Origin: Panopea generosa
Lineage: Eukaryota > Mollusca > Bivalvia > Adapedonta > Hiatellidae
Assembly: GCA_029582155.1 (NCBI GenBank)
Contig: CM055907.1
Coordinates: forward strand, 12,122,133 to 12,186,132
Direction: 5' to 3'
DNA length: 64,000 nt
Shown: positions 36,306 to 48,335 of the stretch, piece after piece
Layout: each line of letters begins with the position of its first letter
Numbering within the stretch: position 1 is the stretch's first letter
Notes under the pieces: generated by a model
Told to the model about the DNA's origin: nothing
Databases searched by the model: none
What the model saw: the letters and a program-made list of their open reading frames with translations, nothing else
Position numbers and translations under genes: made by a program

Positions 36306-37204
36306 TTCAAAAAAAAAACATCACAAACACACGTGTCATTGTCCAGTTAACAAATACTGTGCCAGTAGTCTCACTTTATTTAGCAACTATTTCCACAGCG
36401 GTAATTTTCGGTTGCCATCAGAATTTATTTTTGTCAAATGACCAAATTAATTTTGATTTTAAAAACATTATTTGTATAACTACTGGGCTCATTGCAGAAT
36501 GTCTCGAATACGCCATTTTCAACACATTGCTGAAATTAAATATGTCATCCAGTTTTATTGGTGGTTGAAGATCTTAGAACAAATCTGAGTAGAACCACCG
36601 ACCTTCAGCAAGTAACTGGGAACCATGTTTGGGCCGCGCTGAGCTCATACCCACGACCTCCGCGATGAGCGCATAGGACGTCGAGCAGAACCACTGCTGC
36701 GCAGCAGATTTCAAGACCAGAAAAATAGGTATTCTGCAGCCAATTCCATTGATTTATAAATTCCATACATGGATATTTTGTTAAGTATTCTATATTTCTT
36801 TTCATGTCCATAGCGACTACATCATCGTTGCTACATGACCGATCTTTCGCGCGATTTCTCTGTCTAATATAGATTTTCCCCTACAGTATATGTTGACACA
36901 GCCATAGAGTGCTTCTGATTATGAAATACAATAATAAATACGCTGTCATCGTACATTGTGCGAACCAGCGATGACACAAAATACTGTAGTTTGTAATTTG
37001 CAAGCCTGATATTGATCAATTTTAAAATCAATTATCAGATATATTTCTATTTACAAAACTTTTCATTTAGATTTACTTGTGTAAAATTTACTGAAACCGG
37101 GGACATGTTAATTAGATTAGAATAGATTCTAAAAACTTAAAAACTTGATCGTGTTATATAATTTTGAAATACTTCGATTCGTTTAAATATTTGAAGGTGA
37201 CATC
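36306..37204. other. Non-coding stretch
   Basis: Nothing recognised apart from short AT-rich open frames. Confidence 0.4.
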
Positions 37205-37412
37205 AAACCAAGCTCAATAAAACACGCTTATCAAACCAAGTTTATCAAAACGAACTTAACAAAGCAAGCTTTACAAAAAAAAAACCTTAACAAACCAAGC
37301 TTAACAAAAAAAATTAACAGAACAGACTTCACAAAACGGGCCTAACAAAACAATCTTAACAAAACGAACTCAACAAAACAGGCCTAACATAACAAGCATA
37401 ACAGAACAAGCT
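37205..37412 (+). repeat. Degenerate ~15-bp array
   Basis: Repeats of a loose ACAAAACAARCTTA unit, about 14 copies, many with base changes. Confidence 0.65.
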
Positions 37413-37435
37413 TGCTGTCATATTTTTATTATAAA

Positions 37436-38004
37436 CGACTATTGCATACTACAGACAATACTATCTGATTTAATGATACTTTAATATAAACAATTATTGC
37501 ATACAACAGACAAAACTATCTGATTTAATGATACTTTATTATTAACAATTATTGATACTTTAATATAAACAATTATTGCATACAACAGACAATACTATCT
37601 GATTTAACGATACTTTATAATTAACGATTTTTGCATACAACAGACAATACTATCTGATTTAATGATACTTTATTATTAACGATTATTGCATACAACAGAC
37701 AATACTATCTGAATTAATGATACTTTATTATTAACGATTATTGCATACAACAGACAATACTATCTGATTTAATGATACTTTATTATTAACGAGTATTGCA
37801 TACAACAGACAATACTATCTGATTTAATGATACTTTATTATAAACGATTATTACATACAACAGACAATACTCTCTGATTTAATGATACTTTATTATTAAC
37901 GATTATTGCATACAACAGACAATACTATCTGATTTAATGATACTTTATTATAAACGATTATTACATACAACAGACAATACTATCTGATGTAATGTTACTT
38001 TAGG
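37436..38004 (+). repeat. 55-bp minisatellite, about 10 copies
   Basis: Unit contains CTATCTGATTTAATGATACT then TTATTATTAACGATTATTGC. The CTG of CTATCTGATT falls at 37465, 37520, 37599, 37654, 37709, 37764, 37819, 37874, 37929 and 37984: exact 55-bp steps apart from one 79-bp step containing a partial extra unit. Confidence 0.9.
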
Positions 38005-38067
38005 AGCACAGCGCGCAATCAAAAACATAGCAAACCCAGCTTGCTGAGTCAGGCTGTTAAATACACA

Positions 38068-38758
38068 CAACAATGATGTATCAAGCCACACTAGCACCAA
38101 TTTGCACCAAGCCACACCGGCACAGGATTGTACCAAGCTCACCAGCATCGGTTTGTACCAAGCCACACCGGCTACGGATTGTACCAAGCTTCACCAGCAC
38201 CGGATTTTACCAAACCACACCGGCACCTGTTTGTACCAAGCTTCACCAGCAGCGGTTTGTACTAAGCCACACTAGCACCGGATTGTACTAAGTCACACCA
38301 GCACCGGTTTGTACCAAGCCACATCGGCACCGGATTGCACAAAGTCCCACCGGCACCGGATTTTACCAAGCCGCAATCGCAATGGTTTGTACCAAGCCAC
38401 ACGGGCATTGGTTAATTCCAAGCCACACTGGCACCGTTTTGTACCAAGCCGCACAGGCATCGGTTTGTACCAGGCCCCACCAGCACCAGTTTGTACCAAG
38501 CCAATGGTTTGTACCAAGCCGTTTTGTACTAAGCAACACCAGCACCGGATTGTACTAAGTCGCACCAGCACCTGATTGTACCAAGCCCCACAAGCACCGG
38601 TTTGTGACAAGCCCCACCAGCACCGGACTGTACCAAGCCGCATCAGCACTATTTTGTACCAAGCCACACCAGCACCGGTTTGTACCAAGCCCCACCAGCA
38701 CCGGTTTGTACCAAGCCCCACCAGCACCGGTTTGTACCAAGCCACATCAGCACCGCTT
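38068..38758 (+). repeat. 26-bp minisatellite, about 26 copies
   Basis: Unit CACCAGCACCGGTTTGTACC plus AAGCCA. 26 is not a multiple of 3, so three units make a 78-bp, 26-codon super-period, which is why both strands and several frames stay open for 60-160 codons. No gene is implied. Confidence 0.9.
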
Positions 38759-38995
38759 AAAGCGGTGTTTGCTTTCAAACAACATTAAATAATATCCACG
38801 TTTCCATACTATAGAATCAGAAATATTAGCCACACTAATTCAAAGTACGAGGCGACTGTTAACCGCAGCCTCACAGTACATAGGCTGCTGTTGTGATAGT
38901 CAGTAATATCTGACAAAGCTATGTTCCCTTGGAAACTCAGGACGTACACAAGAAATAACAAAGTACACGTATATATAACAGACAGACTGGATATT
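38759..38995. other. Non-coding spacer
   Basis: No feature recognised. Confidence 0.4.
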
Positions 38996-39256
38996 GTTAG
39001 GTAGAGCATGGGACTTCTAGGCTCGTGGTTGCGGGTTCGATTCAAGGGGATAGCATACTAAAAACTGTAATAGTCGCTCGGATTGGACTTTAAACCGAGG
39101 GTTAGTGTGACAGCGCTATACACCGAACACGCTAAAGAACCAGGGACAAGTAACGATGGGTTTCTATCTGTATTCTGTACATCCCCTGCAAACCTAAAAA
39201 GACTAACACTCTCCTGGGAGCTCACCCACATAGAAAAACCGGTTGCCATGTAAAAT
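38996..39256 (+). mobile_element. tRNA-derived SINE, family 4
   Basis: Head GGTAGAGCATGGGACTTCTA and B box GTTGCGGGTTCGATTCAAGG, then a body with CAGCGCTATACACCGAACAC. Only one copy seen in the window. Confidence 0.6.
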
Positions 39257-40284
39257 AAGCTTACATACAACAACATTGTTTGGTATTCGTATTTCGATAT
39301 TCAGCATACAACTAACCATAGCCTTCTGTGCTTTTTCAATTTGTAGAGCTGCATACCTAAATATCGAAAGACGAAAAAAAATTAACTCCTTGATTAAAAT
39401 AATATTTAAATGCAGATCGGTAAATTATTTATTATAGATAAGTACGTACCCTCTTAGTTGAGCATATCCTACACTGCGTCTCCTAAGGTTACTTGTGTAA
39501 AATCAATTAAAGGTCAAAGCTCAAACACTTTTACATATTTGATGTTGATTTAATTCGAAATGTAAATTTTACGATAAGCTAGAGTCAACACTCTTTGCCT
39601 GGCTACATCAGCTTATACGTGTATTTTGATATCAGAAATCAATAGCCGAATTTGATTTGGGAATGCCTATAGATCGATAGGTGATTACATTACATTAAAC
39701 ACAGTCGCAACCTGGCGTTCGTACTTTGTAAACTCAGGGTGTATTTAGTTATTTACACAACCCAAGGTAGGGTATATTATTTCAATACAAAGAATTAAAC
39801 TAAACAATCATGATAGGTTTGAATTTCAATAAAAGTTATAAAACGCCAGATTTTATTGCTTTTTCTATATTTTGAAGAAGTTTGATTTACCGATGTGAAT
39901 TGGAGAGGGTTATAACAAAAGTCCTTTTTCATAAGGCTTCATGTTTAAATCCTATAAATGTTTACAATGGAAAGGGTTACAGTTTAAAAAAATATAGATC
40001 TATATATTTGAACGTACTCTGGGTGTATTTCAATACATGTATTTATTGTTTGTGGGGTGGTGTTGTAAATGGTAGTTTGTGTATTATAAAGATTGAATAG
40101 ATTATACGTATAAAATAATTATTGCCGTATGCAATTGATATGCACTTTACTTTATCATGTTGGAATTTTATTGAAACGAAATTAATGTAAAATGTCACCT
40201 AGTATAGCCCTCGCGCTTAATATATCGATATTTTGTTTGTTTTCTTGGTCGTCGCCTTAAGAGCCTAAAAAGGAGAATTAGAGA
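39257..40284. other. Non-coding stretch
   Basis: No gene or element recognised. Confidence 0.4.
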
Positions 40285-40615
40285 GATATGTATACATATA
40301 CCAAACATATAGTATACATATATTATACATATATCATACATATATCATACATATATTATACATATATCATACATATAGTATTCATATAGCATACATATAG
40401 TATAAAAATATTATATATATCTGAAATGTTTTTTATTATTTAATCTCGTTTACTAATACATCATACATATAGCATACATATTTCATACATATGTCATACA
40501 TATATCATACATATAGTATACATATAGCATACATATAGTATACATATAGCATACATATATTATAAAAATATTATATATATCTGAAATGTTTTTTATTATT
40601 TAATCTCATTTACTA
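40285..40615 (+). repeat. AT-rich ~14-bp satellite in a duplicated block
   Basis: Repeats of CATACATATATCATA. A 50-bp spacer (TCTGAAATGTTTTTTATTAT and TTAATCTC) occurs twice, near 40402 and 40559, so the array plus spacer was duplicated as one ~157-bp block. Confidence 0.8.
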
Positions 40616-41169
40616 ACAATCATTGTAAACTAGACGTCGTTGCCTTAGTGATGATGACGTTTAATTAGTTCACCTGTTACACTACGACACTTCGGAGTAG
40701 CTTTGACGCTTAAAGATGCATCACCTGTAACTTTCTGCTCAGTAAATGTTAGTGAACAGGCCCCATTTGAAAATAATGGTTGATTCCGTCCTTGTAATTT
40801 ATCATATTTATGAAAAAAATTGTTAATACACAGGTCGACATTTACCGTTTTATTCGTCAATGATTAAACATAACCCGATACTGGCCAATGAGGAACTTTA
40901 TATCGCGCAGCGATTTAGTAACTGATCAACAAGATTTAATAAGTTTACAGAATGGAGACAAAATGTTATATAAGCTATTGAATAGAATTGTCATAATATA
41001 TGATATATAATATAAATGGCAGTTTTACCGCTAAGATCGAGACGATATCGGCGATATAGCGGAAGCCTCTTAAAAATGATTCGAGACAATTATTTGAACT
41101 ATTTAAATTACATTGATAGACTGAAGACAGACAGAACGTGGTTCATCTTTCGTTATTTAACCGAAAAGT
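40616..41169. other. Non-coding stretch
   Basis: No gene recognised; short frames only. Confidence 0.4.
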
Positions 41170-41365
41170 GTCGGTCGCACGGTTCAATGGTAGATGGCAT
41201 CGGACCTAGGATCGGAGGGACATAGGTTCGATCCTCCGCCACAGCTATGTGCGGTGCATCCGTTGAGTCAGACTTTTTATCCGCATATGCTTAGTACTGG
41301 TTCTACCCAGGAAGACATCGAGCGTGATTTGCCGACATTGTAATAACTTGTTTCACAAGCCATAG
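41170..41365 (+). mobile_element. SINE family 2, full-length plus copy
   Basis: Head GTTCAATGGTAGATGGCATC, B box AGGTTCGATCCTCCGCC, body CTTAGTACTGGTTCTACCCA, then ATCGAGCGTGATTTGCCG. Best-preserved copy of the family here. Confidence 0.75.
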
Positions 41366-42458
41366 TGCCACCATTGCAAAAAGGAAGTGCTTCCGTGGGG
41401 TAGTCGCATAATGGCGGTTATAAATAATCCTCAATTCTTCTTCTTTAAAAATGCATTTTCCTTATTTTAATGCTCATTTTTTTATTTGAATGGCACTATT
41501 GATGTATTTTGAACATTTTGATAGCATTGTCATGTTTGAATTGTGAATTTAGAAAAAAAAATGATGCTTGGAAATTGGGGTATGAATTCATGATTTCGGA
41601 AGTCTACTTTCACTTTGTCACCAGTGTACACACTGAGCAGAAAAAAATCTCTTATATGACACATGACCCCTACTTTTCTCATCATATTTTGATAGTGCAG
41701 AGGTTGACAAACAGTAAAATGTAGGTTTCACTTCTTTCATTTGGGACCCTCTATGAATGACAAGCCTTCAAACTTTTATTATTTACTATAGAATAAAGAA
41801 CAAAAATCAATGGTGGGGTTACACCACAATCGAGGTATAAAACAACCGGAAACTAACTCTAACGCTAACCTTCTTAGTTCCAATATTTAAGAGTCACATA
41901 CTACGCCATTATGTCGATGTTAAAAAACTGTTCGAAAACACGTATACTTAAGTTATATTAAGTTACAAATAGGGTATATTGATTTTTTAATTCACAAATC
42001 CATTAACAATATCAATTTAAGTATATGCAATTAAGAACCTAACTGGCCTACATTTATCTTAAATTAGGGCATCGTGTCTGGACACCAGATGATCCTGTAC
42101 TGGTGCCCAGTAGGTCGGACGTCTTCATTGATTGAACATTTTAGTTGAAACCTAATAATTCAGTCAAATTTAAGTAAAGATAATTAAGTCAATTAAGCAA
42201 ATTAACAATTATCGTTGTAAACAATAGACGTATCCATTAAGTATGACATTAATATCGTTGAAGTAGCAGACAGTTTTTGTGTGAAAAGTACAGAATATTC
42301 CAACCCGAATTACGGATACAACTTCTAAACATATGGTGATGTTCAGACATACAGTAGAGCTTCTCGACGGGACTGGACAAATAATTGGAGTTAAGGGTTT
42401 TTCGAGCCAAGTATTGGAAGTTTGGCTGTAGTGTTACCAACTGGTATATTCACTAGGG
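41366..42458. other. Non-coding stretch
   Basis: No gene or element recognised. Confidence 0.4.
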
Positions 42459-42459
42459 T

Positions 42460-42490
<31 letters not shown>

Positions 42491-42492
42491 GG
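42459..42492 (+). repeat. (TG)n followed by a 19-base G run
   Basis: GTGTGTGTGT runs into G19 at 42474-42492. Confidence 0.95.
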
Positions 42493-43994
42493 AGTGATAT
42501 GGAAGATGACATGGAGTCTAGACCCCCCAGTCCAACCTATCCAACAAAATTTCGCACTGACATCCCTCATCCTCTCCCACCCCCAGTCACTGGAATTCAA
42601 GGATCCGCCCATGTATCCGTAATATATTTGTTCAGTCTTTGTATGGATGTTTCGACTTTTTCGACAATGTTTCAGTTATATAACGGCGTTCCGCGCACCT
42701 AATCTTCGTCCTGGGACCCACTGGGCTGTTAACCAGTACAAGACAATGCAAACACGTAGCCATTTAAAATATTTGCACATGCCATATAGTTGAACATGTA
42801 TGCGTAAGGCATATGCACCCTTCGTGCGTACGTGCGTACGTGTGTCCGTCCCGTAATAATCATATCAGTTTCTTACAGCTTATATGATCGTTCTTAAAGT
42901 ATGTAATCATTATTTGAAGATGCCACGTTTCTATGGAGATAACCGGAATATTTTTACATGAGTTGTTCCCCTTTATGACTTGAGTTATTGCCCTTTACGA
43001 TTTAGTCAACCAAGCTGCAATATACGTGAACAAGGGCATAGGTGCTCTTCGGATAAGTGCTTGGTCGAGTAGTAGCTACATTATATTATTCCTTCATGGT
43101 AACCATGGAGAAGAAACAGTGACTATGATATATTTGGCAGTTTGTTTGCACGACTATAATTTGCACGATAATGTTGTTTATTAAAAGAAAAAAAAATATT
43201 ATCCCCGGTAAATATGTTATTTCACGGAAATATTCACGGCATATTGTGCATTCTAGTCGTGCATTAATTTCTTATTATGGTCCATTAATGTATATAATCA
43301 TTTAAACATAATTACGTGGTCTTTTTTGTTAAGTGGTCATAATGATAAAGTTCAGTTCAATTCATACTGAACTATGTTTCATCGTGCATTTTTATGGTGG
43401 AGTATTTCGCGCTTTTTGGGCAGTTCAGCGGCAGTGCCGGGATACAGTCAGAAATCTAGCATTGCTATTCCATATAAAAACACATTTATATTATATGCAA
43501 TAGTTATATAATCCTCATATGATAGTTATAAATCGCCTTAATGTTAAAGTTGGCAATTTAATCCAACATGTAAAGTTCATTTTGTAATACGTCTGTTTTC
43601 CCCGACAATAAGCGACAATAAACCTATAAATCCTTTAGGACAATGTTGATTTTTGACGGGGAACCAAACATGTATACCACGAAGGGAAGAGATAATGCGA
43701 TATCGAGCCGTCTCAAGATCTTTCAAAGGTCTCGTCTAGATAAACCGTACCGTGATAAGGCTCGTATGCGACACAAATTAATCTTACAGTACGGATTAAC
43801 GATACAAACTAACACTTCAGTATTAAAGGTCATACAGATTAGTGCATTATTAATAAACGTGCGAAATTAAAATAGCATATTTTTATATTTAAATAATTAT
43901 GTAATTATTCAGTTGCAAAAGAAAGTTTACGTTATCAAAATTCAAATGTTTTCTATTCTATCTTTAGTACATGTATACCCGGAGCATTATATTG
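42493..43994. other. Non-coding stretch
   Basis: No gene recognised. About 42575-42615 (CACTGGAATTCAAGGATCCG) resembles sequence next to the C run at 59030, suggesting a shared repeat. Confidence 0.4.
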
Positions 43995-44311
43995 TTATTG
44001 TTGTTGTTGTATGGTGTTTAGCGTCACTTTCAACACTTTCAGTCATGTTGCAACGGCGTCTACTTGAGACGGTATTCTGAGCGCTGCCACGCCGAGGTAT
44101 CCTGCCACATACACATGGTATGATACCCCACCCAGTCACATTATACTGACACCGAGCCGACCAGACCTATAACTATCCTCTAAATGCTCAGTACCAAGCG
44201 AAGAAGCTTCTAGTATCATTTTTCAAGTCTTAAGCATGACCCGGTCGGGTATCGAACCCATGACCTTTCGCATACAAGGCGGACACTCTACCACTTGACC
44301 ACTTGTGCAAC
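43995..44311 (-). mobile_element. tRNA(Ala)-like SINE, family 3, minus copy
   Basis: Starts with a (TTG)n tail, then TGGTGTTTAGCGTCACTTTC, and ends with the tRNA head: CATGACCCGGTCGGGTATCG, CGAACCCATGACCTTTCG and ACTCTACCACTTGACC, all reverse-complement of a tRNA. Same structure as 47956-48265 and 61828-62135. Confidence 0.8.
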
Positions 44312-44583
44312 TGTGTATATAAGTGATGCTTATAAGATAATGCATATGACTGGCTCGGACTAGTCTATTGGTCTCATATAGCAGTTCAATTCCATTCATT
44401 GGACACCAACCCAAACAAATATATGTATATATTTATCTATACAGTTCAGATGCATTTTGATTTCCTTCAAAGTTTCTTTCTGCAACTGAAGTAATGTTTA
44501 CTGAGTCATCGTTGTAAATAAAAAATCAGAAATTATAAAACATATGTGTTATAAGTTATAACTTACTAAGAGACATCTGTCGA

Positions 44584-44797
44584 AGAGACGTGTACGCCTC
44601 TGATGTTTATTAGAGTCTTACAAAGAGCCGCGTACGTCTCTGATATTACCGTAGACTTACAAAGAGGCTTGTACGTCTCTGATATTGCAGGTGACTTACA
44701 AAGAGACATGTACGTCTCTGATATAACCATAGACTTACAAAGAGACGTATACGTCTCTTATATTACAGTTGACTTACAAAGAGACGTGTACGTCTCT
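44584..44797. repeat. Array of six palindromes at 39-40-bp spacing
   Basis: Each unit has AGAGACGTGTACGTCTCT, an 8+8-bp palindrome with a 2-bp centre, starting at 44584, 44624, 44663, 44702, 44741 and 44780. After the first 40-bp step the period is exactly 39 bp, so a 13-residue frame (LQRDVYVSDITVD) stays open; this is a side effect of the period. Confidence 0.9.
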
Positions 44798-44830
44798 GAT
44801 ATCACCGGACACGTATATGGGAACGTGTGC

Positions 44831-45452
44831 GTATCCGACATTAAATTGAAGATACACGTACATAAATTACAGAGACGCAGACAGATGATAACATATTTTT
44901 AAAAAAATATAAAAAATAACAATTCTCGTTGATTGTACTGGACTTACCAAAAAGTGTTGCAATAACTCCCTCACTACATAAAGTTCCGCTTTTAAGTCGT
45001 TGTACTATCAGCGCTTTGTATCAAATATTGAATTAATCCACATTACTGACAGTTCTAGTTATTGGTATTTGGATTGCTAGTCCGTGTTTAGCGTGGTAGT
45101 ATAATGTTTCCAATTGTGAAATTAATAGATATATGCATTAAGTTGATATCAATGTAACAGTACGATTCGTGCCGCTTGTGTTATAACTGTGGACTGATCT
45201 TGGGCACGACGCCATATTGTTTGATCATGTGACCTTAGCGGCGTTTGTTTGTGGGCACCATGACAGCGCGTAAGGATGCACTAACATTTCATTTTGACAT
45301 TACCGTACTGTGTCAGTTAAAAAGCCAATACGGTTTATGATGTAGCATCATACGACAGGATACTCATGAGTGCAAAATATAGATTATGCTTTTTGTTTAT
45401 TTATAGAGATATCTCAGTTAATTATTCGTGGTAATTTCACTGTTCACTAAAA
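44831..45452. other. Non-coding stretch
   Basis: No gene or element recognised. Confidence 0.4.
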
Positions 45453-45496
45453 AAAAAATCTGTGAAATTAAAAAATGGTAATTTCACAGATTTTTT
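45453..45496. repeat. Perfect 18-bp-arm hairpin
   Basis: AAAAAATCTGTGAAATTA and TAATTTCACAGATTTTTT flank an 8-base loop. A third GGTAATTTCAC lies just upstream at 45430. Confidence 0.85.
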
Positions 45497-45599
45497 ATTG
45501 ATAAAAGGGAAAAAATAATGGTTTTGGCATGGATTTATATATCTCCATTCAATTCCTTTAGAGAAATATCAGTTAATATAAATTCACTCGCCAACACCA

Positions 45600-45775
45600 A
45601 TCTCCGAAAGTTACTGATAACGTTCCCACTTGAATCAACGGTGAGATACGAATGACAATGAGATGCAACGTCGTATTTCAATCATCATGGAGAATGTGGC
45701 AGGGCGTGGATTCGAACTCACGATCCCTGGATTGATAGTCAGACGCGCTACCGACTGAGCTAACCGGTTCCGCCT
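45600..45775 (-). mobile_element. SINE family 1, 3'-truncated minus copy
   Basis: CGAAAGTTACTGATAACG to the tRNA head with GGATTCGAACTCACGATCCC and ACCGACTGAGCTAACCGG. The tail half is missing. Confidence 0.75.
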
Positions 45776-46189
45776 CGTGAATATTGAAAATGACAGAAAA
45801 TTACTCGTGATTACACGGAAAGATTTTATTATATCATTTTGATAAACTGCTATAAATATATTTAAAATTAATCAATTCCACTGATTGGAAAATACTATTT
45901 TTCAGATGTCATATGGCAATTGAACTGAAATCTGAAAGGACGAAGCATATGTTTCATTCGTTGAAAGCAGATTAGTCTTGCGAGTAACTCCACGACTTTT
46001 CAATATTTGGTAAAGCAACCGTCAGTTTGAATACATGCCAGGCAACGGATAATGGTGTTCATCCATACATTTTCCGAAACGAGAATCATTTTAATATCTG
46101 CACTTATTTTAAAAACTAGTTACGAGTTGTTGTTGTTGTTTTTTTCTGTCAGCGTTGACTTAATCAACCCTTTTCATTAAAATCATTTT
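45776..46189. other. Non-coding stretch
   Basis: No feature recognised. Confidence 0.4.
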
Positions 46190-46380
46190 TCCTGCATTAC
46201 GCACGTTTAAAACGTGATTTCGGTCTATAACATTACACCTTCTTCATGTTCAATGCTTTTTATTTAAATGTTTAAACGTATGTTGTGTAGATATTATGCA
46301 AAAAGTTATAGTTTGGTTTAAAATAAAATACTCATAAAGAACTAATTGAATTACAACGGTGTTGCCTAATTAAAAGTATT
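46190..46380 (+). repeat. Dispersed segment shared with 61391-62210
   Basis: TGATTTCGGTCTAT and AAAGAACTAATTGAA recur at 61416 (TGATTTCGGTCTAT) and 62143 (AAAGAATTAATTGAA). Here no SINE lies between them, so this copy marks the empty site. Confidence 0.5.
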
Positions 46381-46568
46381 TCGGTATTAGTATAAAAGAA
46401 ATTGCGATAATCTGACATTTGATGGCCTTCTTTCATCATATTTATATAATTTCATATTGTAAATATCTCTTATATACAAATAGCTGGCTGAAGTATTATT
46501 ATTATGATATTTTTATTACTGTTTTTGTTTTTATTAATTGTGGTTATATTGCTATTGTATTGTTATAA

Positions 46569-47170
46569 TCGTCGTCGTTTTCGTTGTTGTCATCGTCGTC
46601 GTCGTAGACGTTGTCGTCGTAGACGTTGACGTCGTCATCGTCGTCGTTGTCATCGTCGTCGTTACCGTTGTCGTCGTTGTCCTCGTCGTCCTCGTCGTTG
46701 CCGTTCCCGTCGTCATTGTTTTCGTTGTCGTTTTTCGTTAGTGTCATAGTCGTCGGCGTTGTCGTTTTCGTTATTGTCGTCGTCGTTGCCATTGTCGTTG
46801 GAGTTGTCACTATCGTTATTGTCACTGTCGTTGTTGTCGTCGTTGTTGTCGTAGTTGTCGTTGTTGTCATCGTCGTTGTTGTTGTCGTCGTCGTTGCCAT
46901 TGTCGATGTAGTTGTCACTATCGTTATTGTCACTGTCGTTGTTGTTGTCGTTGTTGTCATCGTTGTCCTTGTCGTCGTCGTCGTCGTTGTCGTTGTAGTT
47001 GTCACTATCGTTATTGTCACTGTCGTTGTTGTTGTGATTGTTGTCGTTGGTGTCATCGTCGTCGTTGCCATTGCCGTTGTTGTCATCGTCGTCGCCGTCG
47101 TTGTCGTTGTAGTTGTCACTATCGTTATTGTCACTGTCGTTGTTGTTGTCATCGTCGTCGTTGTCTTTGT
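46569..47170 (+). repeat. GTC/GTT trinucleotide array with higher-order repeats
   Basis: About 600 bp of GTC, GTT and GTA triplets. GTTGTCACTATCGTTATTG plus TCACTGTCGTTGTT recurs at about 46803, 46910, 46997 and 47112, so blocks of 87-115 bp have been copied. Open frames of 167-213 codons on both strands are poly-Val/poly-Thr by-products. Confidence 0.95.
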
Positions 47171-47584
47171 TTTGAACAAATATTATAAATTCCCTACTAT
47201 TCATGTTGCTCCACACTCCAACACAAATATGCCCTCCCGTCCATATCCCTATAATGCTAAAACATAAATAAAAGAAAAATAATGTATATAAAATACCGTG
47301 TAGGGGGCCAACCGTTGAGAGCGTGTTTTTGTAACAAACTACGGTAGCTGATCTATGGCACGTCTATTTATCGCGGTTTTAATTTATACAGGGCTATTGA
47401 ATATGATAAAGACGGATCGAATGTATATTAAATACACGCACATATCAATGGCTTTAAATCAGAGTCGCTGTTGGGATATCCAGGTCAATGGTGTGTCTCA
47501 CGGAATACTAAATTCTGCTTAAGTCATACTTCGGTATGTGCAACGGTTGTATGTTTAACTGTTTAAACTTATTTATTTTTACTT
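47171..47584. other. Non-coding stretch
   Basis: No feature recognised. Confidence 0.4.
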
Positions 47585-47693
47585 CGATTGTGAAACAAGT
47601 TCTTAAAACTGAAGCAAATCACGCTCGAAGTCTTCCTGGGTAGAACCAGTACTTAAAAAGTATGGAAAAAAGTGTCTTGCTCAAGAACACCAC
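47585..47693 (-). mobile_element. SINE family 2, tail part of a minus copy
   Basis: GCAAATCACGCTCGAAGTC and CCTGGGTAGAACCAGTACTT match the family 2 tail in reverse. It ends in CAAGAACACCAC, which reappears at 48262. Confidence 0.65.
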
Positions 47694-47955
47694 TGATATG
47701 TATATTTTATTTTAACACGTGCTAAATGAATGAACCCGCGGCATGTGATTTAATAGTAAAGAAATAATGAAAACTGTCAAACATTTAAGCGAATCATTTT
47801 AACATAATGTAAAAACTTTCAATTAACTAAATATCTAATTATCAAAATCTGTGATACTAATATCATTTAAATGAAACGAAAACTCAGCGTAAAATAATCA
47901 AGCTCAATGACTATCTGTATGTATCCATTTATATCCCTTTTCTGTACATACAGAT

Positions 47956-48265
47956 CGCGGCGTGGTCTAGTGGTAGAGCGTCCGCTTCGCATGCGAAAGG
48001 TGGTGGGTTCAATCCCCGGCCGGGTCATACCAAACACTTTAAAATGGTACTAGAAACTTCCTCGCTTGACGCTCAGCATTTAGAGGAGAGTTCTAGGTCT
48101 GGTCGACCCGGTGTCAGTATAATGTGACTGGATGGGGTATCATATCATGTGTCTGCGGCATGATACTCCAGTGTGACAGCACTTAGAATATTGTCTCAAG
48201 TAGACACCGTCGCGATATGACTGAAAAATTGTTGAAAGCGGCGCTAAACACCATACAACAACAAG
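47956..48265 (+). mobile_element. tRNA(Ala)-like SINE, family 3, full-length plus copy
   Basis: Head GCGGCGTGGTCTAGTGGTAG (A box) and GGTGGGTTCAATCCCCGGCC (B box). The loop CTTCGCATG gives a CGC anticodon, alanine-like. The 240-bp body ends in GCGCTAAACACCATACAACA with a CAA tail. The extended body shows this is not a plain tRNA gene. Confidence 0.85.
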
Positions 48266-48335
48266 AACACCACACAAAGACGTGACGGAGGATCGAACCC
48301 ACGACCTTTCGATCATGGGTTCGGTGCAACGACTG
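48262..48335 (-). mobile_element. SINE family 2, head part of a minus copy
   Basis: CGTGACGGAGGATCGAACCC is the reverse-complement B box. It starts with CAAGAACACCAC, the same 12 bases that end the fragment at 47585-47693. Confidence 0.65.

Noticed and set aside
38293-38778. 161-codon minus frame, W/G/L-rich
   Set aside because: By-product of the 26-bp minisatellite; both strands open.
46538-47267. Long open frames on both strands (up to 213 codons)
   Set aside because: Poly-Val/poly-Thr/poly-Asp translations of a trinucleotide array; open in several frames at once.
47956-48030. tRNA-Ala gene
   Set aside because: Followed by the family 3 SINE body; same tRNA-like head is present in two other SINE copies.
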